Shown: positions 1-13,798 of the stretch, piece by piece | Layout of the letters: every line of letters starts with the position of its first letter | Position numbering within the stretch: position 1 is the stretch's first letter | Assembly: GCA_034670405.1 (NCBI GenBank) | Contig: JAXDDX010000004.1 | Span: 8,442,001-8,506,000 of the forward strand | Source of the DNA: Hoplostethus atlanticus | Lineage: Eukaryota; Chordata; Actinopteri; Trachichthyiformes; Trachichthyidae | Direction of reading: 5' to 3' | Length of the DNA stretch: 64,000 nucleotides | The notes under the pieces: generated by a model | The model's input: the letters and a program-made list of their open reading frames with translations, nothing else | Told to the model about the DNA's origin: nothing | The model's database searches: none | Translations under genes and position numbers: made by a program

Positions 1-432
1 ACCATAGCTAGCATAGAAATAGTTAGCACAGAACAAAAGACGAAACAGGATGAGTATTTGTGTTGCTCAAGGTGTTCTGTATCTGTGGTGAGCGATACAG
101 CACACACACACTTTTATCCGATAGAGGCCCGACGGTTACGTTTCGGTCCTCGGCCCTCCTCCCGTGTCAGAAAAGTTTGGGAGCGTCCCTGATCTCGTCG
201 AGGCGGTGATCAGCCATTATCCCTCCATGAGCACAGTGACCCAGACACACAGATGTCGGCGCTCGGCTCTCCCGTCACTCACTCTGCGAAGGCCGTCACC
301 CCGAGCGCCTTCCTCTCTCATGTCCCTAAACACTTGAAGGCTCCTTTCACTTTTCCCTTCAAACCACCACATCGTTCTGTCAGAATGCCAAAGGGGACTC
401 CATTAGTCTGGCCGAGCCCAAAGCCCCCCAAC

Positions 433-434
<2 letters not shown>

Positions 435-465
<31 letters not shown>
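435..465 (+). repeat. (AC)n microsatellite
   Basis: About 31 bp uninterrupted. Confidence 0.96.
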
Positions 466-467
<2 letters not shown>

Positions 468-702
468 CTGATATGTGCGGCTAAGGCTGTCCACATCAAA
501 TTAGAGTGGCCCCTATTGTCCCTATTACGGCTTGGGAAGGCACCATCATGACGGATGCTACGGGGTCCCTCACTTGTCAGGAGTTGTCAGATAGATTGGG
601 AGTCTGGACACACAGAGCTGACAGGTAATCTTAATGTCTTCAATTAGCCCAATTAGGCCTGTCATAAACAATTCGATAAGTGCTCGACCAACACAAACAG
701 AT

Positions 703-704
<2 letters not shown>

Positions 705-734
<30 letters not shown>
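705..734 (+). repeat. (AC)15 microsatellite
   Basis: 30 bp uninterrupted. Confidence 0.96.
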
Positions 735-735
<1 letters not shown>

Positions 736-1025
736 AAGGTCTGGGGGGTATTAATGAGAAGTGTAATGGGTATATCAGTGGACGGTTGACTTGTCTTTTG
801 TTTCAAGGCGGGGTGTGTCCCCCCCGTCCCCGTCCCCCTGCTCTCAGCTGTGCACTGCTGGCTGCTACCTGGTCAGTTCAAATTGTACTATCTCCTTTCA
901 TTAGCGCATCGCCGGCTGAGAATCTGAAGGGCCGTGACAAAATTCATTTGAGACGAGTGGGAGCAGATTGCCTGAAGCAGGTGCTATAAGGGAGATAAAA
1001 CAAAAGCAGCACCTTTGTGAATCTC

Positions 1026-1030
<5 letters not shown>

Positions 1031-1058
<28 letters not shown>
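1031..1058 (+). repeat. (GT)14 microsatellite
   Basis: 28 bp uninterrupted, opposite in orientation to the two (AC)n tracts before it. Confidence 0.95.
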
Positions 1059-1065
<7 letters not shown>

Positions 1066-2039
1066 GCTTTTCTCTGGTCTTCACATTCTGTTCTTTTCCT
1101 TGCTACGGTAAATGGGGAATGACACAAAGGTGCATTGGAGAAAAAAAAAAAGAGAGAAATCTGCCCAGTGCACACTTGGAGCGTTTACAAAGCTGTGGTG
1201 AAATCTAAATATTGTTTCTAGCGTGACTAAACAGGCCAACACCTCTCTCTGCAGAGGATGTGCGATAGCTGACATTGTTTGATTTGGTCTCTCCTTTATA
1301 CTATCTTATCGCAGTACAACGGCGACACCCTACACTACATCCCCAGCTTTTGTCCTCCGACTGTTTTTTTAAAATTTTTAAATTAATCTATTTGCGTTTA
1401 TTATCAATTCCCTTGTTTTTCCCCCCCCCCAGGAACGTATAAGGACACGTTTCAGCCACGGTTGAAACTAATTTAAGACTACTAGTTTAAGAACAGAGAT
1501 TCCACAGTTCACACACACACACACACACAAGACCCAAGCAAGGTCAGCATCAATATTTGAACAAGAATTCTTAACATCAACACCGCCTTGATCTTATGTA
1601 CAGAGGCCCCCAAAATGCCCCGGATCAAGCAACAACACTGACACTTTCAATGGCTCTGAGTTATATATATACTCTCTGAGCATTAAGGGCGATGTTGTGC
1701 AATAGCAGGGGAAACAAAAATATCCAAGGTAGGGGAATTCTGCTAAAACCAAGGGGAATATCCCCAATAGCGAGATCCCCGGGGGCAGGCGTTCATATAG
1801 AGGAGGCAAATCAGCCGCTATCAGCAAGATCTGTGATAGACCCCTGTCTCTACTCCTGACCCTCACCTCAACTGAAGGCTGGAATGCCATCTGAGGAGAA
1901 AAGAAAAAGAGAGAGAAAGGAGGAAAAAGAGAAAAGCCGTCACTGGGAAGTTGTAATAGGAAATTGCTCTTGGCAACTATTTGTTCAAGCACCAGATTTT
2001 TTTTCGTCTTTATGCCAACCCAGCGAGCCCCCATTGGAA

Positions 2040-2260
2040 AACAGGGCAGGTCCCCCTAATGAGTAATCTATTTCAAAGCAGTCGTGTCTGGGCATGACAG
2101 TTTACTGAGAGGCTTGAAGAACTGGTAATTACCAGTGTTACGGGGCAATTAATGCATATTACACTGCGGCACTCATGGCGGCGACTGTCAGCTCCCCAAT
2201 AAAAATGAGCACTCTTCAGCTAAAGGGTGACATTAATTGGGCCCTTAATGACTATGCAGA
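2040..2260. promoter_or_regulatory. CNE-like block with 16-bp palindrome
   Basis: Repeat-free block with a perfect 16-bp palindrome centred on TAATTA (2,121-2,136), a TAATGCATATTA octamer/homeodomain-like run near 2,150, and MEIS-type TGACAG cores at 2,095-2,100 (plus) and 2,185-2,190 (minus). This is the composition expected of a developmental enhancer. No alignment was possible, so conservation is not shown. Confidence 0.35.
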
Positions 2261-5200
2261 GGAACCAAGCCAAATAGGAACAAAACAGGGGACTCGCTCT
2301 GACTCCTGCAGAGGGCTGGAAATTGGACTAAAAATGAGATTAATTGCTGTTTAGAAAAAAAAGAAGGAAAAAAATGTGGCGAGGGGAAGGGGGAGAAAGA
2401 GGTTGGAATTATAGGGTGCAGAGTGCAAGGGCTGCTCATAGAGATGACAATTCGATTAATTATTTTATATCTTCTATACCTTAAGGAGGAGAGGCAGGCC
2501 CGAGGCTCCGTCTTGGGTTTGTCATGTTGCTCATTGCATGAACAGCTGGAGATTAGGCGACGATAGCACACACACACACATCCGTTTCTAGAAGCACCAA
2601 CACACACACACACACCGTCATCCTGCACACACTAAAATGAATACACGGACAATTTTCATTCAAGTGAAAAGAATCTCTCTCCCATAACAGCCACACATTT
2701 AGCTGCGATGAATCTAAAAAGAGATCAGGTGACTATGCCTTTCCTTCAGAGAAAAAAAAAATCACATTAAGAAGCTAAAGCAATCAGGATTTCCTGCTTT
2801 CCCGCTTTCATGTGAAGCAGAAGGTCTAAAGTACGTATTCCCACTTAAAACACAGCGTGAGAATATTAACCAGGGCTTTCATCAAAAGTAAATCTGCCAA
2901 ATTGGCCTTCCACCCCAAGAAATGTTTGTTTGGAACATCAAGGATGCGGCGAGCACATGAAGCAATTCTGATTAATGCTGCTAAAGCCAGGCGCACACTG
3001 AACGCCACCTGAATATGCAAGCGTAAAAATATCAGCATGCAAAACACGCCATCATCTGCATACATTTTTGATTTTTGATTTCCTTGCTATTTAAATATGC
3101 AGTTAGAAATAGTCCAGCACTGCCTCTTGCGCTGTCACGCTGCACGCTCACACTGTCATTGGTCCTGATAGAACTCTCCCGCTTCAAAGGGGGCTTTGCA
3201 GTGGAGGGGAGAACGAGCAAAGATTTGAATTGCAAAAACACATCATCTTCCGAAGGGGGAGAAAATTCAAGACAACTTTTTAAGAGTTGGAAGATACGCC
3301 CCAACCCCCCTCCAACAAGCTAACCCTCTGCACACAGTACAAAAAAAAAAAGTCAACATATTCATAGCGTAAGCACTCTCCTCGCTAATTTAGCATATCC
3401 AAATTTGTGTAATGGGATGTGACACATTTTAAAGGGGATTGGGGGGAAGAAAAACCATAATTTGAGGCGAGAACCATAAAATGTTTAAGCTGCCCTTGTA
3501 TTTAACAGAAATCCACCACACAAATCCAGGTTCTCAGACAACCTGACACGGGTTTGATTACAGACTGAAGTGTAATTACTTAAGCTATCTTCTGAAGGGT
3601 TGGAGTGAGTAGCACCGCCATGCTAGGTAGCTATTTCAGCAAAACTAACGGGACCATTTCACTCTCCAGGAATACCTTTTCCCCCAGCACTCAGCACGGC
3701 CATTTCACAACCGTTTACACGCAATCGCTTCAGGAGAATCTCTGACAGCTTCCAACTTTGCAGAAGTTAGGGAAAAAGTGCAATAAATAACCTACATGAC
3801 AAATCAATATTATGACTCATAGCATATTTGAAAGTATGAGTTCCCCCAATTTGATGCCAGGGTAAATAGAACATGTAAGCCAAAAGTTACAAGTCTGGCC
3901 ACGAAGGCCATGAACAACATTAGCAGCAATAAATACCCATCTTCAGACATCTGAGAAAATACCCCTGCATAGAGCAAAATACTCATCTCCTCTGTTTATG
4001 ATTGCAAATTTATTTACCACAGGTTGAGAACTACCTTGAATTTAAATAGGGGAAAATGTGAACGGCCCAAACATATCCCCAGGAAATGTATGTAGGACAC
4101 ATGGAAAATCACACGGCAAAAAAACTGCGGCGAGACAGGAAAATCAGCTATTGAATTTTTGAAAAATTCAAGGCTTATAGCAAACTTGACAAACCTTTAA
4201 ATGTGAGATACATAGCTTATGTATTCCATCTAGTAATCAGATAATTTTAAATTAAATATAGATAACATCCATAAACATCTAAAATCCATAACTCAACCTA
4301 TAATCAGAAATGCTTCATCTCTAAACACACTGTTAGCATACAGCCTCCACATCGCACCTCCCACCACTCCAACCCTCCCGTGGCCTCTCCTCCTGGTGAG
4401 CAGCCTGCCTGTGTGTAGACAACCTGGAGACAGGTCTGAGCAGAAATCAAACCTGTATGATGGATGGCTTTACTGCACAATGACCTCTGTCACTGCGTTC
4501 TTGCCCTTAATCAATGCTGGCGATAAGAGCCCTGCGCCAATGTTCACCTTGGTATGTTCACCAGTAGACCTTATCTGTGGCAGGAGGAAGTATGAGTAAT
4601 AACTAAAGACAAGCCACGACAAAACCACTAACCCCACCTTGTCAAACACAATTTACAATGTATACCCACCGCCCCCCCCCCCTCCTCTGCTGCTGTTAAA
4701 ACCGTAATTATGAGACCCAAAGAGATATGGGACTGCGCATTTGGAAGATTAGCCTGTTGAGAGCTTGGTGGGAGAGCTTTGTACATATCTCGGGTCCAAA
4801 GTGGGGTCCATATTTTGGCAGGCAGTCGGAGAGATGGTTCCTAGACTGAAGGCTGACCAACCCCACTCACCTGACGTGCACATACACACACATTCACAGG
4901 ATTTTGAATCAACCCCATGTCAGTGTGTCAGTGATATATATACAGGTTGAATTAGAGAGGAGGGCTGACAAGAAAGAGAAGCAAACACTTTGTGAAGTTT
5001 ACAGCAGTGAGAATGCTAAGACCTCGCAGTAGCTTTCATTGGCCTGCATCTGTGTGTGTGTGTGTGTGTGTGTGTGACAGAAAGAGAGAGAGAGAGCAAA
5101 GACAGAGAGATATAGAAAGAGCATAAGTTTCCAGGCAGTCGCATCAAAACGGGAAGGGAGACCAAACATGACATCAAACGCTGCAATTAGTTGACCCCTT

Positions 5201-8200
5201 TCTCCCAGAATCAACTTTTTGAAAAGCCCTGCCTCTAAAACCCTGATTAAAATATGTTTGCTTTCTCATTCAAAATGACATTTGACAAGGTTAGTAATAT
5301 TTCAACTAACTTGCAATAACATTCTCGTGGCCACGATCATTTTTTTTTCCATCACTTTGCTGGGGCGCAGGTAACCTCAGAGTGAGTTTCCCATGAACTC
5401 AGAGCTACAATTTAAAAACAAAACGGACGGGAAAAAAAAAAAAAGAAAAAAAAAAAGAGCGGTTCAAAGTTTTACATGAGCGTGTTTAGTTTCGCCCGGG
5501 CAGCTGAAGCAAAATGTTTTGTGACCATTATTCGGAGAATTTATCCCCTTTTTAATTCAAACCACGATTACTGAAAACAGGGCCAGTAGTCTTTTCTCTA
5601 ACCACAAGCTCCATCCTTAGCAGGACTCAGGGGGGCTGAGGACTGTCAGCAGCTCAGGGGATAGAGTTCCTCAAACTGCTAAACCCCCTCATCACCAAAT
5701 TAGGAGAGGTGTAGTCCTCTGGCCCCGCCAATGGAAATGCAATCAAGAAACATACTTTTCAAAATAAGATTTAACCTAATGGTGAGGGACAGTAGATAAT
5801 AATACTTTTTACAAAAGGGGCTGAATTTATGTTGAGTCCAAGAGAAAAAAAAGAAAAAAAGAGAGAGAGTGAGTCAGTAAACTTAAATATAGAAAACTTA
5901 AATGTTGCCTGAGACAGACTTTGTCGAATTGGAGTCGTGACAACACAACAGAAAGATAAGCGAGGAATAACGGGGATGGGATGAAAAACGGACATAGACT
6001 AAAGTCTGTCTGAAGTTAATAGTTTTCACATCCATTCCCGTCGGAGGAGAAGAGAATGTGAAGTGTCGGGCCGGACAGCGAGCCAGGTCCGGGCTTATAG
6101 CTGCAGCTGTGCTCAAATTGAAGTGGCACTTTCTATCAGAGGCCTTTCACCAGACAACTCTCTTCTGCCCTCTCACTTGCAACCTCCATGACACGCAGAC
6201 ACCCATAACAAAAAATAAAGAGTCTTCGTTTTAAAAAGACACAACCCTCATTGAAGAGACAGATTCTGGGGTTTTAACGCGGGGGGAGGATTCATGGTGT
6301 GAACGTGCCAGCTGATAGAGATATCCCTCAAAATGAGAAATGGATTCCTCTGACATCTCCGTGGCTGCCATTCAAAGGGGGCGGCTCACAAAAACCCCAA
6401 ACTCCGTGCAGAGTTTATATTTCACTTGTTCAGAAAATGTACGCCCCTGTTATCTTGCATCAGTCCAAAGGAAAGGATTGGGTATCGTCCGTTTCAACTT
6501 CCCGCCTACGATGAAATGTTGCATTGACAGCGGACAGAGTTGGAATTTGGATCATACCATTGCCCTGTTAACCCCTCAAGCCCTGGTCACAAATGTCTGG
6601 TTCACAGTGTGTATTTATAGTACACAATAGAAGAAAAAAACATATTAGAACTAAAAGCACAAGAGAGGAAAAAACAGTTTCAGTACACCATTTATCATAA
6701 GACGTTTTAGTACGGTTTAGTGGAAAAACGCATTTTTCTCATTTTACGTGACGCAGTTTGGAGAGACAAATTGGTAGATTGATAGATCTTGTATATTAGC
6801 TCCCCACAATTGATGAGCAAAATCAGAAGGTCAGCGCTTGGACACGGGCTCCTCATGTGTCTTTGATTACACACTCCCACCGAGGGATCGGCAAGCAGAG
6901 ATGTTTAAGCTATCAGGGCAATCAGACCGCAGAGAGACGTGAAACTCAAACCAGAGACAGGAGAGGAGAGGGCTGCCTGGGAACAGAGATGGGGGAAGAG
7001 GGTCTCGACGAAGCTCTTCAACAAATGCCAGGCCGGCGAGGAAATACTCGGATGTACTTGGATATCTTTCAGCGTTTTCTGGCAGCCACGTACCGGAGTG
7101 AAATAATACTGTAATATAAAGCAATGTTCATAAAAACAAATACCTCTTCATCTGGAATTTACATTCATCGACTTATGGTACATCAATCAAAAAGCTTGCC
7201 ACAAGGCACGATCAGATATAGGTCTTACACACTGAAACAATATTTGGAAGCTATTTGGGTGGATAATCACAATATCTAACAGTGTGGAGGGCAAAACAAA
7301 GTGAAAAACTACTCTGCTAATCTATAAAAACCAAAAATGCAGAATTTTCAAAAAGTAAAATGTAATGGGGGAAAAAGGGACAACAATTTTTCAAGATGGC
7401 TGAAAATTCAAAACAACATGCCTACTGATTGTGGTGCAGATATGGGTGATTGGTGTTTCGATGACATATGTTTTCATCTACAGTTTTGTTTACGATCATT
7501 ATGTTATTTACTGAGCTCAACACAGTAAAGTTGCTCGCTGATTGTGATTTATCCAGAAAGAGAAAGAGAGAGAAAACATTCGGGAGGACCTCGCCCCCTT
7601 GGGTTTGAGTATCAGAAGCTTTGTTCAGGTATAAATCAACAAAAGCCCTTTCATCAAACTCTCTCTGAGGTCAATACAAACGGAGGTCACAGTGAGCCGG
7701 GATTTCGCTCGGAAAAAACTCCCAATACCTGAACTGTAGTACTGCAGGAGGTAAAGTGTGTCTCTGCTAGCACCAAATTTGTTCCAGATCACCACCGTAA
7801 CACACAGAAATTCACTCAGTATTTGTTTCACGACTAGTAAAAGACGTTAACTTGAAGAAAGAAGTCTGAAGGCAAAACAAGAAACTGATTGAAAAAAAAA
7901 AAAAAGAAAAGATGGGTGGGTGGGGGAGAAAAAAAAACAAGGTTATGTGAGGGACAGTGGGCCTATAAAAAGAAGCCTACCATCTAGGTTATCTATAAGG
8001 AACCACTTATCACCAGCGCCCAGCTTCACACGGTGACTGATGGGCCTCCACAGACCACGAGTACCACCACACTATCTGGTACACACAGAGCCGCTCTTTA
8101 AACACAAAGGCAGAAATATGAAGCATTGTTTCCTTGACTGTCATTTGGTGAATGTATTCTACTTGCTGTACGGTCTGAAACAGAAAAAAAAAATCAGTGG

Positions 8201-11200
8201 TGACTACTTTTTTTTTTGCCGAGAACCAAATAACCAAAATACATCCAAGCTAAAATATAGTGGTTAACTTCTTTATTAGTGGGCTGTATAATATCACTGG
8301 TTTAAATAAAAGTAGCAATAACAAGGGCCATACGTAACCTATAACATCCACAGACCTATGCTACCCACAGTGAAACAATAATACCAACAGAAAGATCAAT
8401 AAATCAGTAAAAAAAAATATCAGGGGGAAAGTAATCCTCCACAAAAAGCTGTTAAACACTTGCCATGTCATGAAGTCGCACAAGCAGAACTAAAATATGC
8501 ATTCCTCTTCCATCCATCTGAACCATCGTTGAAATAAAAGCTCTATCCCTCTACGCCCGATGCCATTCCTCAAAGCCAAACGTCACGGCCACGTTGGTTG
8601 ATAGAGGAACAAAAGACCTGATTGTTTCCGTTCAATTGGTTATATCTTAGCGGTAAAGCCATGCTGTGGCAAGAGGGATGGACCCTGGTGTTTTTTACCC
8701 CCCCACCCCCCATTTCTTGGTCTCCTTCATTTCCTGTGACATGCCACATGGTCCAATGCTCTCCTTAGGCCTTGGGAGGACATCGGAGGAACCATCTAAT
8801 GGCTGCTGGCCTCCTTCATCCCCCACTTCTGAGAGGTTAAGATAGAATTAAGCTCTTTAATAGGGCAGCTTTAAGATGCTGTTGAAGCAGATGTGTGGGT
8901 GCATGAAATGAAATACTTAAAAAAAGGATCCTTAAAAAGCATTAAATATTTGTGTTGTAGCTTTAAGTCTACTGGGCTCGAGTGTGTGTATGTGTGATAT
9001 GGATGTTTACAGAAAAAACCCTCTTCAAATTTGCCTTTCTTTACAAGGGTTTCAGCCAGCGAGCTAGAAAAGCACAGTCTTTGTGCAATAACAACCACCT
9101 CTGTAATTATTTTCCTATCAGTCTGTAGCGTGTCTGTACTGTGGACGTGTCCAACAGCGGTATGTGTGCACGTACAGTCCTGTGTGTGTGATGTACAGCA
9201 AAATGTCCTGTGCGGTGTGCGCAATCTATTTGTCACAAGGCTATCCCCCCCGTGTCAGGAAAATAACGCAGCATGTCTCCCGTCACGTTGGGTCTAACGT
9301 GGGCCTGAATGTCTTTGGGGGGTTTAGGGGCCTGTGTGTGCTCAAAACCATTGCAGCCATCAAAATTCTCCTGTTAGATTGAGTTGTACAAAGAGCCAGT
9401 CTAATCCTGGCCCACTACACTCTGCGCCTCCAGTCAGGATCTCACAAAGATGACAAATGCTGCTGACTTCTTCCTGGAATGAAACCCGGAAGGTCAACGT
9501 AAAGGAAAAAAAAAAAAAGAAGGAGGGGGCAAAAAAGGGAGTGAGACTGAGAAAAGGAAAATAAAAAATAAAAACACTCTCTACAAGTCTGATGACATAC
9601 GCCGTGAAAGCGGACAAAAAAAAAAATCCCAAGTTCATCTTCCAAAAAGTTCCATGGCAAAACAGGAATTCGCGGCGCAGACATGCTCGCGCCTCATTTT
9701 ACTTAAGGCTTTCTCCTCCATCTCAGTGTCACAGGCAGGCGGATAGACAGGGAGGGGGGGGGTTACGTATCGCTAGGGTGCCGCTTTCTGTCCCGCTCCT
9801 CGTTTATACACACAGCGGCCGTGTCAAAGCCGCTCTTAGACTCAATGGTAAATGACAAATTTGGATAATGCACACACACAACCCTACTAAAATAAATAGG
9901 AGACATGGAGGCTTAGCCAGAGCTAAATCCTGAGGCTGCTGGAGACCTGAGTGTGCGGATTACACCCCAGACGCCTTAAACAATGCACCCAAATGTGCAT
10001 CCTTAAAAGCATGAAATCCTTGAAGCATCAGAGCAGACTTGTCATTTGCCGTTAGTATTTTAAGTTAGCGTGGGGGCCAAGCATTACACCTCGGTGTGCT
10101 GCTGCGGCCCCGTGGAAACACTTGCAAAGCCCTAAAGGAACAACCACTGTGGATATGTGTTTTTCTAGCTGTGGAAGATTCAACAAGAGCATGTCATAAC
10201 AAAGGAAACAATAAAAGAGGCCACGTTCCTGCACCGCATGGGGTATCCATAACATCAGAAATAGGAAGAAGCCAATGTCACAGGCACTGACACTTCACCA
10301 GAAGAGCTAATGCCTTTGTTTTTGAAAATAAACAGGGAAATTCAGCCACAGTTTATCTTATGAACTAAATATGAACTCCCCAGGACAAAGTAGTGAAATT
10401 ATTTCTAAACCTTATACTTCCTGAAAGCCAAACGACCCCATCACGTTAGGCAGGCTAATGAGAAACTGAACACATTACTGGCATTCGCAGCAAAATGGGA
10501 AAGAAAAATCTTTGTTTCCGCCCCTCTCGCTGTTGTCCACATGTCTGACGGGAAGGTGAGGTGCGGTATGGCGGGGCACAGGTCTTGGAGGTGCCACATT
10601 GTCACCCCCAGAAGCGCCGATGCTTTGTAACGTCCAGCCTCATTGGATCAGCCGCAGCCTCGGCCCGTAGGCGCCCTCTCTCAGGTGACATCCCCTATCT
10701 GCTCTGGCTCTGTGATGGTCCCTCTAGTGCTGCAGCTTATAGCACTGTTGCGTTAAATGGGCCCACGTAACCTGGCTATTTGCAAGCACACACACACATA
10801 CAAGTAGATACACAATATGCACATGTATGCCCAAACATTGTGTAGTTACTATTAAAAAGCCAGTCATACACGTGAAAACAAACTATCCTTGCATCTCAGT
10901 CTAGCCTTAACACCTGGTTGAGAGATAAAGGCATCATCAGCTGGACTCAATAAGAGGAGGAGGAGGAGCAAGTCACTACACTCCATCAATTAGGCATTCC
11001 TGGCGTCACTGCTTTGGGAAGTTCAACAAACATGATGGACATATCCATTAAAAAAGGACCACATTCTGCAATATCTTGCATCAAAAATGTAATTTGATGT
11101 CACAGCAATTGGTTTGACTGTTGAGACTATAAGAGAATTATCGCGCAATTTCAGCTGTAAAACCTACGGCATACAGTACCAGAAATAATTGGAAAAAGTT

Positions 11201-12779
11201 CACAGGGAACTCAAGATGTCTGATCGCAGCTGTGTCAACTAATATAAAACATCTCGTAAATCAGTTTTCTATCTGTTCATTAGCCAACGTGTCAGCAAGC
11301 AGATTTGTAATGTCGTAGAAAAGGTCTTGAGAGAGTCTCGAGAATAATGACTTCCACATTAATTGCACTTTTGCTTCCAATATGTGTATCGAAAAAGTGT
11401 TCAAACCAAAAGACAAACACTAATCTCTTCTGCACAAATCAGATTTCAACAGAGATTGAGAGCGTGAGAAGATTTTTCCTGGTAATTACGGCGGGACATT
11501 AATTACTTACGATGCAACATGAAATGCACTTTTACAATTTCAAGAACAAAAGAGCCAAATAAAACACGATGCATGTGCACCGATGTCTCAACAAATTTCC
11601 AAGTGGTCAAGCCAGATGATGTATAACGGCAAACTCAAAAGTCTTAACCCCCATTTCATATGAGGGAGAAATGAGCCATACTGTCCCATTATATTGCTAT
11701 AAATCATTTTTTTGTGGACGTCTGACAGCTTTTTATCAGATCTAACCTTTTCAAGCCTCCATTAAGAGTGCTAACATTTTCAGCTCTGACACATTTGCAG
11801 TTTACGAATCTCACAGCTGATTTACTTTGGGACCCTGGCGACAATGTTCATTTCCACATAGGTCGTCCATCGTCTTGTGTTGGGAGGGATGGGGGAGGGA
11901 GAGTGGTGAATAGGGAACGAGGAACACGGTCTGAAACAATTTATTTAACTCAACATTTACCCTTTTAATCTGTTACATTGTGGTGGAAATTGGCTTTGTT
12001 GCGGAAAATATTTTTCCTGTCTTGGGTTAAATGTAATTTGATTTATTCTATTGATTCTGCCATTGTACACAACTGCTGCACTGAGGATGCCAAGATCCCT
12101 CGTGATCTGACAAATTAAAAGTGAGTGGACTTCGAGACTTTCTCGGAGAAGAGATGCTGCAGACAGAGAGCGGAAAGAAGCTGACAGACTTTGACAACAG
12201 CAAAGCCCAGAGATCTAGGAAATGGAATAAGAAAGGGAAGCATTAGGCCAATTTAAGAGGAACCCCCGTATAGTAGCAACCTTTTTTTTGGTCTGGTTTG
12301 TGCTTTGTGGAGGTGCTTTGATCAATTCTGCGGTGGTAACGTTTTGATTGTTGGTGAATCTTTAGTGGTTTTTGTACAGGCTGTGAAAACAAACTCTGAA
12401 CACAATGAAGATGAATGGTTGGTCTATTGATCCATCTATTTATCCATCCATCCATCCATCTATCTTTTGATTCACAGCTTTTAAGGAACTCCACAGACTG
12501 ATAACAACACATTAAGTGACTAACCCTTACAGCGACCACCAGCCATAAATAATGACACCAATGACACGACACCAAGCAAAATCAACCGCTAATCAAACAT
12601 CATTTTGACAAATACATCACAACAATTCAAGTGCAAAAATATTCTGGAGAAAAATACTGGCCATCATATCTGAGTAAGAATAAGCTAAACTGACTGGACA
12701 AATACTAGATCACTGGCTGCTACATGGAGAGTTATGGGGGCACCTTTGCCAACCATAATTGATTTAAGCACACCACGAT
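2261..12779. other. Long non-coding stretch, presumed last cdin1 intron
   Basis: Searched on the minus strand for the last cdin1 exon (GPGLVIYWYGFI-like protein) without success. Mostly unique, moderately AT-rich DNA with A-runs (5,430-5,456; 7,892-7,905), short (CA)n tracts and a (TG)13 at 5,051-5,076. Isolated motifs: a PBX/HOX-type TGATTGAT on the minus strand at 7,182-7,189 and a YY1-type CAAGATGGCT at 7,392-7,401. A (CATC)n-like patch lies near 12,430-12,465. A CG-richer segment at 10,550-10,775 has no exon. Confidence 0.65.
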
Positions 12780-13090
12780 CAGGGAGGGGCCGTTAAGGTG
12801 GTGCCACGCCAGGGTCCATATTTCATTACATGCTGTGTTTAACCTTACCCACTCCTCCTAAAACACACAAGAGGCTCATTATGTGCTTAATATTCACCAG
12901 CAGGTGAATAATTTTTATGCAACTCTGATAGTTGGGCGAGATGGATAACTCAATTATCTGAACATCCGTCAGAGCAGAGGGCTCGCCGGCTCTGGAACGC
13001 CACCAGCTAAGATTGATGGCTGGGAGACACCAATAGCTGCTGCTTCGCCATCTCATCCAGGCACTGGGCCTGAACGCGCTGTTTGATTCT
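12780..13090. promoter_or_regulatory. CNE-like block with TTCACC/GGTGAA inverted repeat
   Basis: Complex, repeat-poor sequence. Contains TATTCACC-AGCA-GGTGAATA (12,891-12,910), whose centre also forms a CAGGTG E-box, and several short AT-rich homeodomain-like cores (CTTAATATT, CAATTATC, TTGATGG). A pyrimidine run follows at about 13,105-13,141. Confidence 0.3.
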
Positions 13091-13744
13091 GCAGAAGACC
13101 GTTTTTCTCTCCCTTTTTCCCCCTTTTTCTCTTTTTTTTCTTGGGAGCCTTGTAGGTGAAGCGTCATTACCCCTCACTCCACTGAAGAGGGGTTCATTAT
13201 GGGGTTAGTGTGTTGGCAAGACTATTGTTTGGATGATAAATGCAGTTGGTGAGGGCTTTGGAGGGAAAATTAGTTATGTTTTTTTCCCTTCCCTCCCAAG
13301 AAAACATGTCACAATTGCTCACTTCGCAAGGCTCGAGGGCAAACCAAGAACAATTAACGCGAGCTATGGGTGCAGCAGTTCAGTTAAAGCAAAGGGGGAA
13401 TTCATGAAAAATAAGCAAATCACTGAAGATGTCAATCAGGGGCCGTGAAATAATTACAAATGCTGCTGTGCCCTTTCAAGGTCAGTCGAAAAGGGAAACC
13501 GAAAGGTTGGGAGTCGAGCGCTGAGATCTGTCTTCGAGTAATGGAGCAATGGAGAAATGGACAAACACACACTGGTCTTCAGCCCACCAAGACCCGGCTC
13601 AGGAAATGATACCGCTAACGAGAAGCAAAGGAGGATGATGTCACCCCATCTCTCTCTCTCTCTCTCTCTTTTTCTGTAGGTTTATGTCTTTGTGACTATA
13701 AACAAAGCACTGATCCCAAATTCACTGCCTTTAACTTTATACAA

Positions 13745-13759
13745 ACACACACACACATC

Positions 13760-13796
<37 letters not shown>
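13745..13796 (+). repeat. Interrupted (AC)n microsatellite
   Basis: (AC)6, a CATCCAT break, then (AC)17. A (TC)n tract lies 80 bp before it (13,649-13,669). Confidence 0.95.

Positions 13797-13798
<2 letters not shown>

Larger units (their letters stand above)
1..2030. other. Non-coding stretch with CA/TG microsatellites
   Basis: No exon seen. Holds four (CA)n/(TG)n tracts (435-465, 705-734, 1,031-1,058, 1,510-1,529), a C10 run at about 1,420 and purine-rich sequence at 1,895-1,945. Open frames here are products of the repeats. Presumed last intron of cdin1. Confidence 0.7.
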
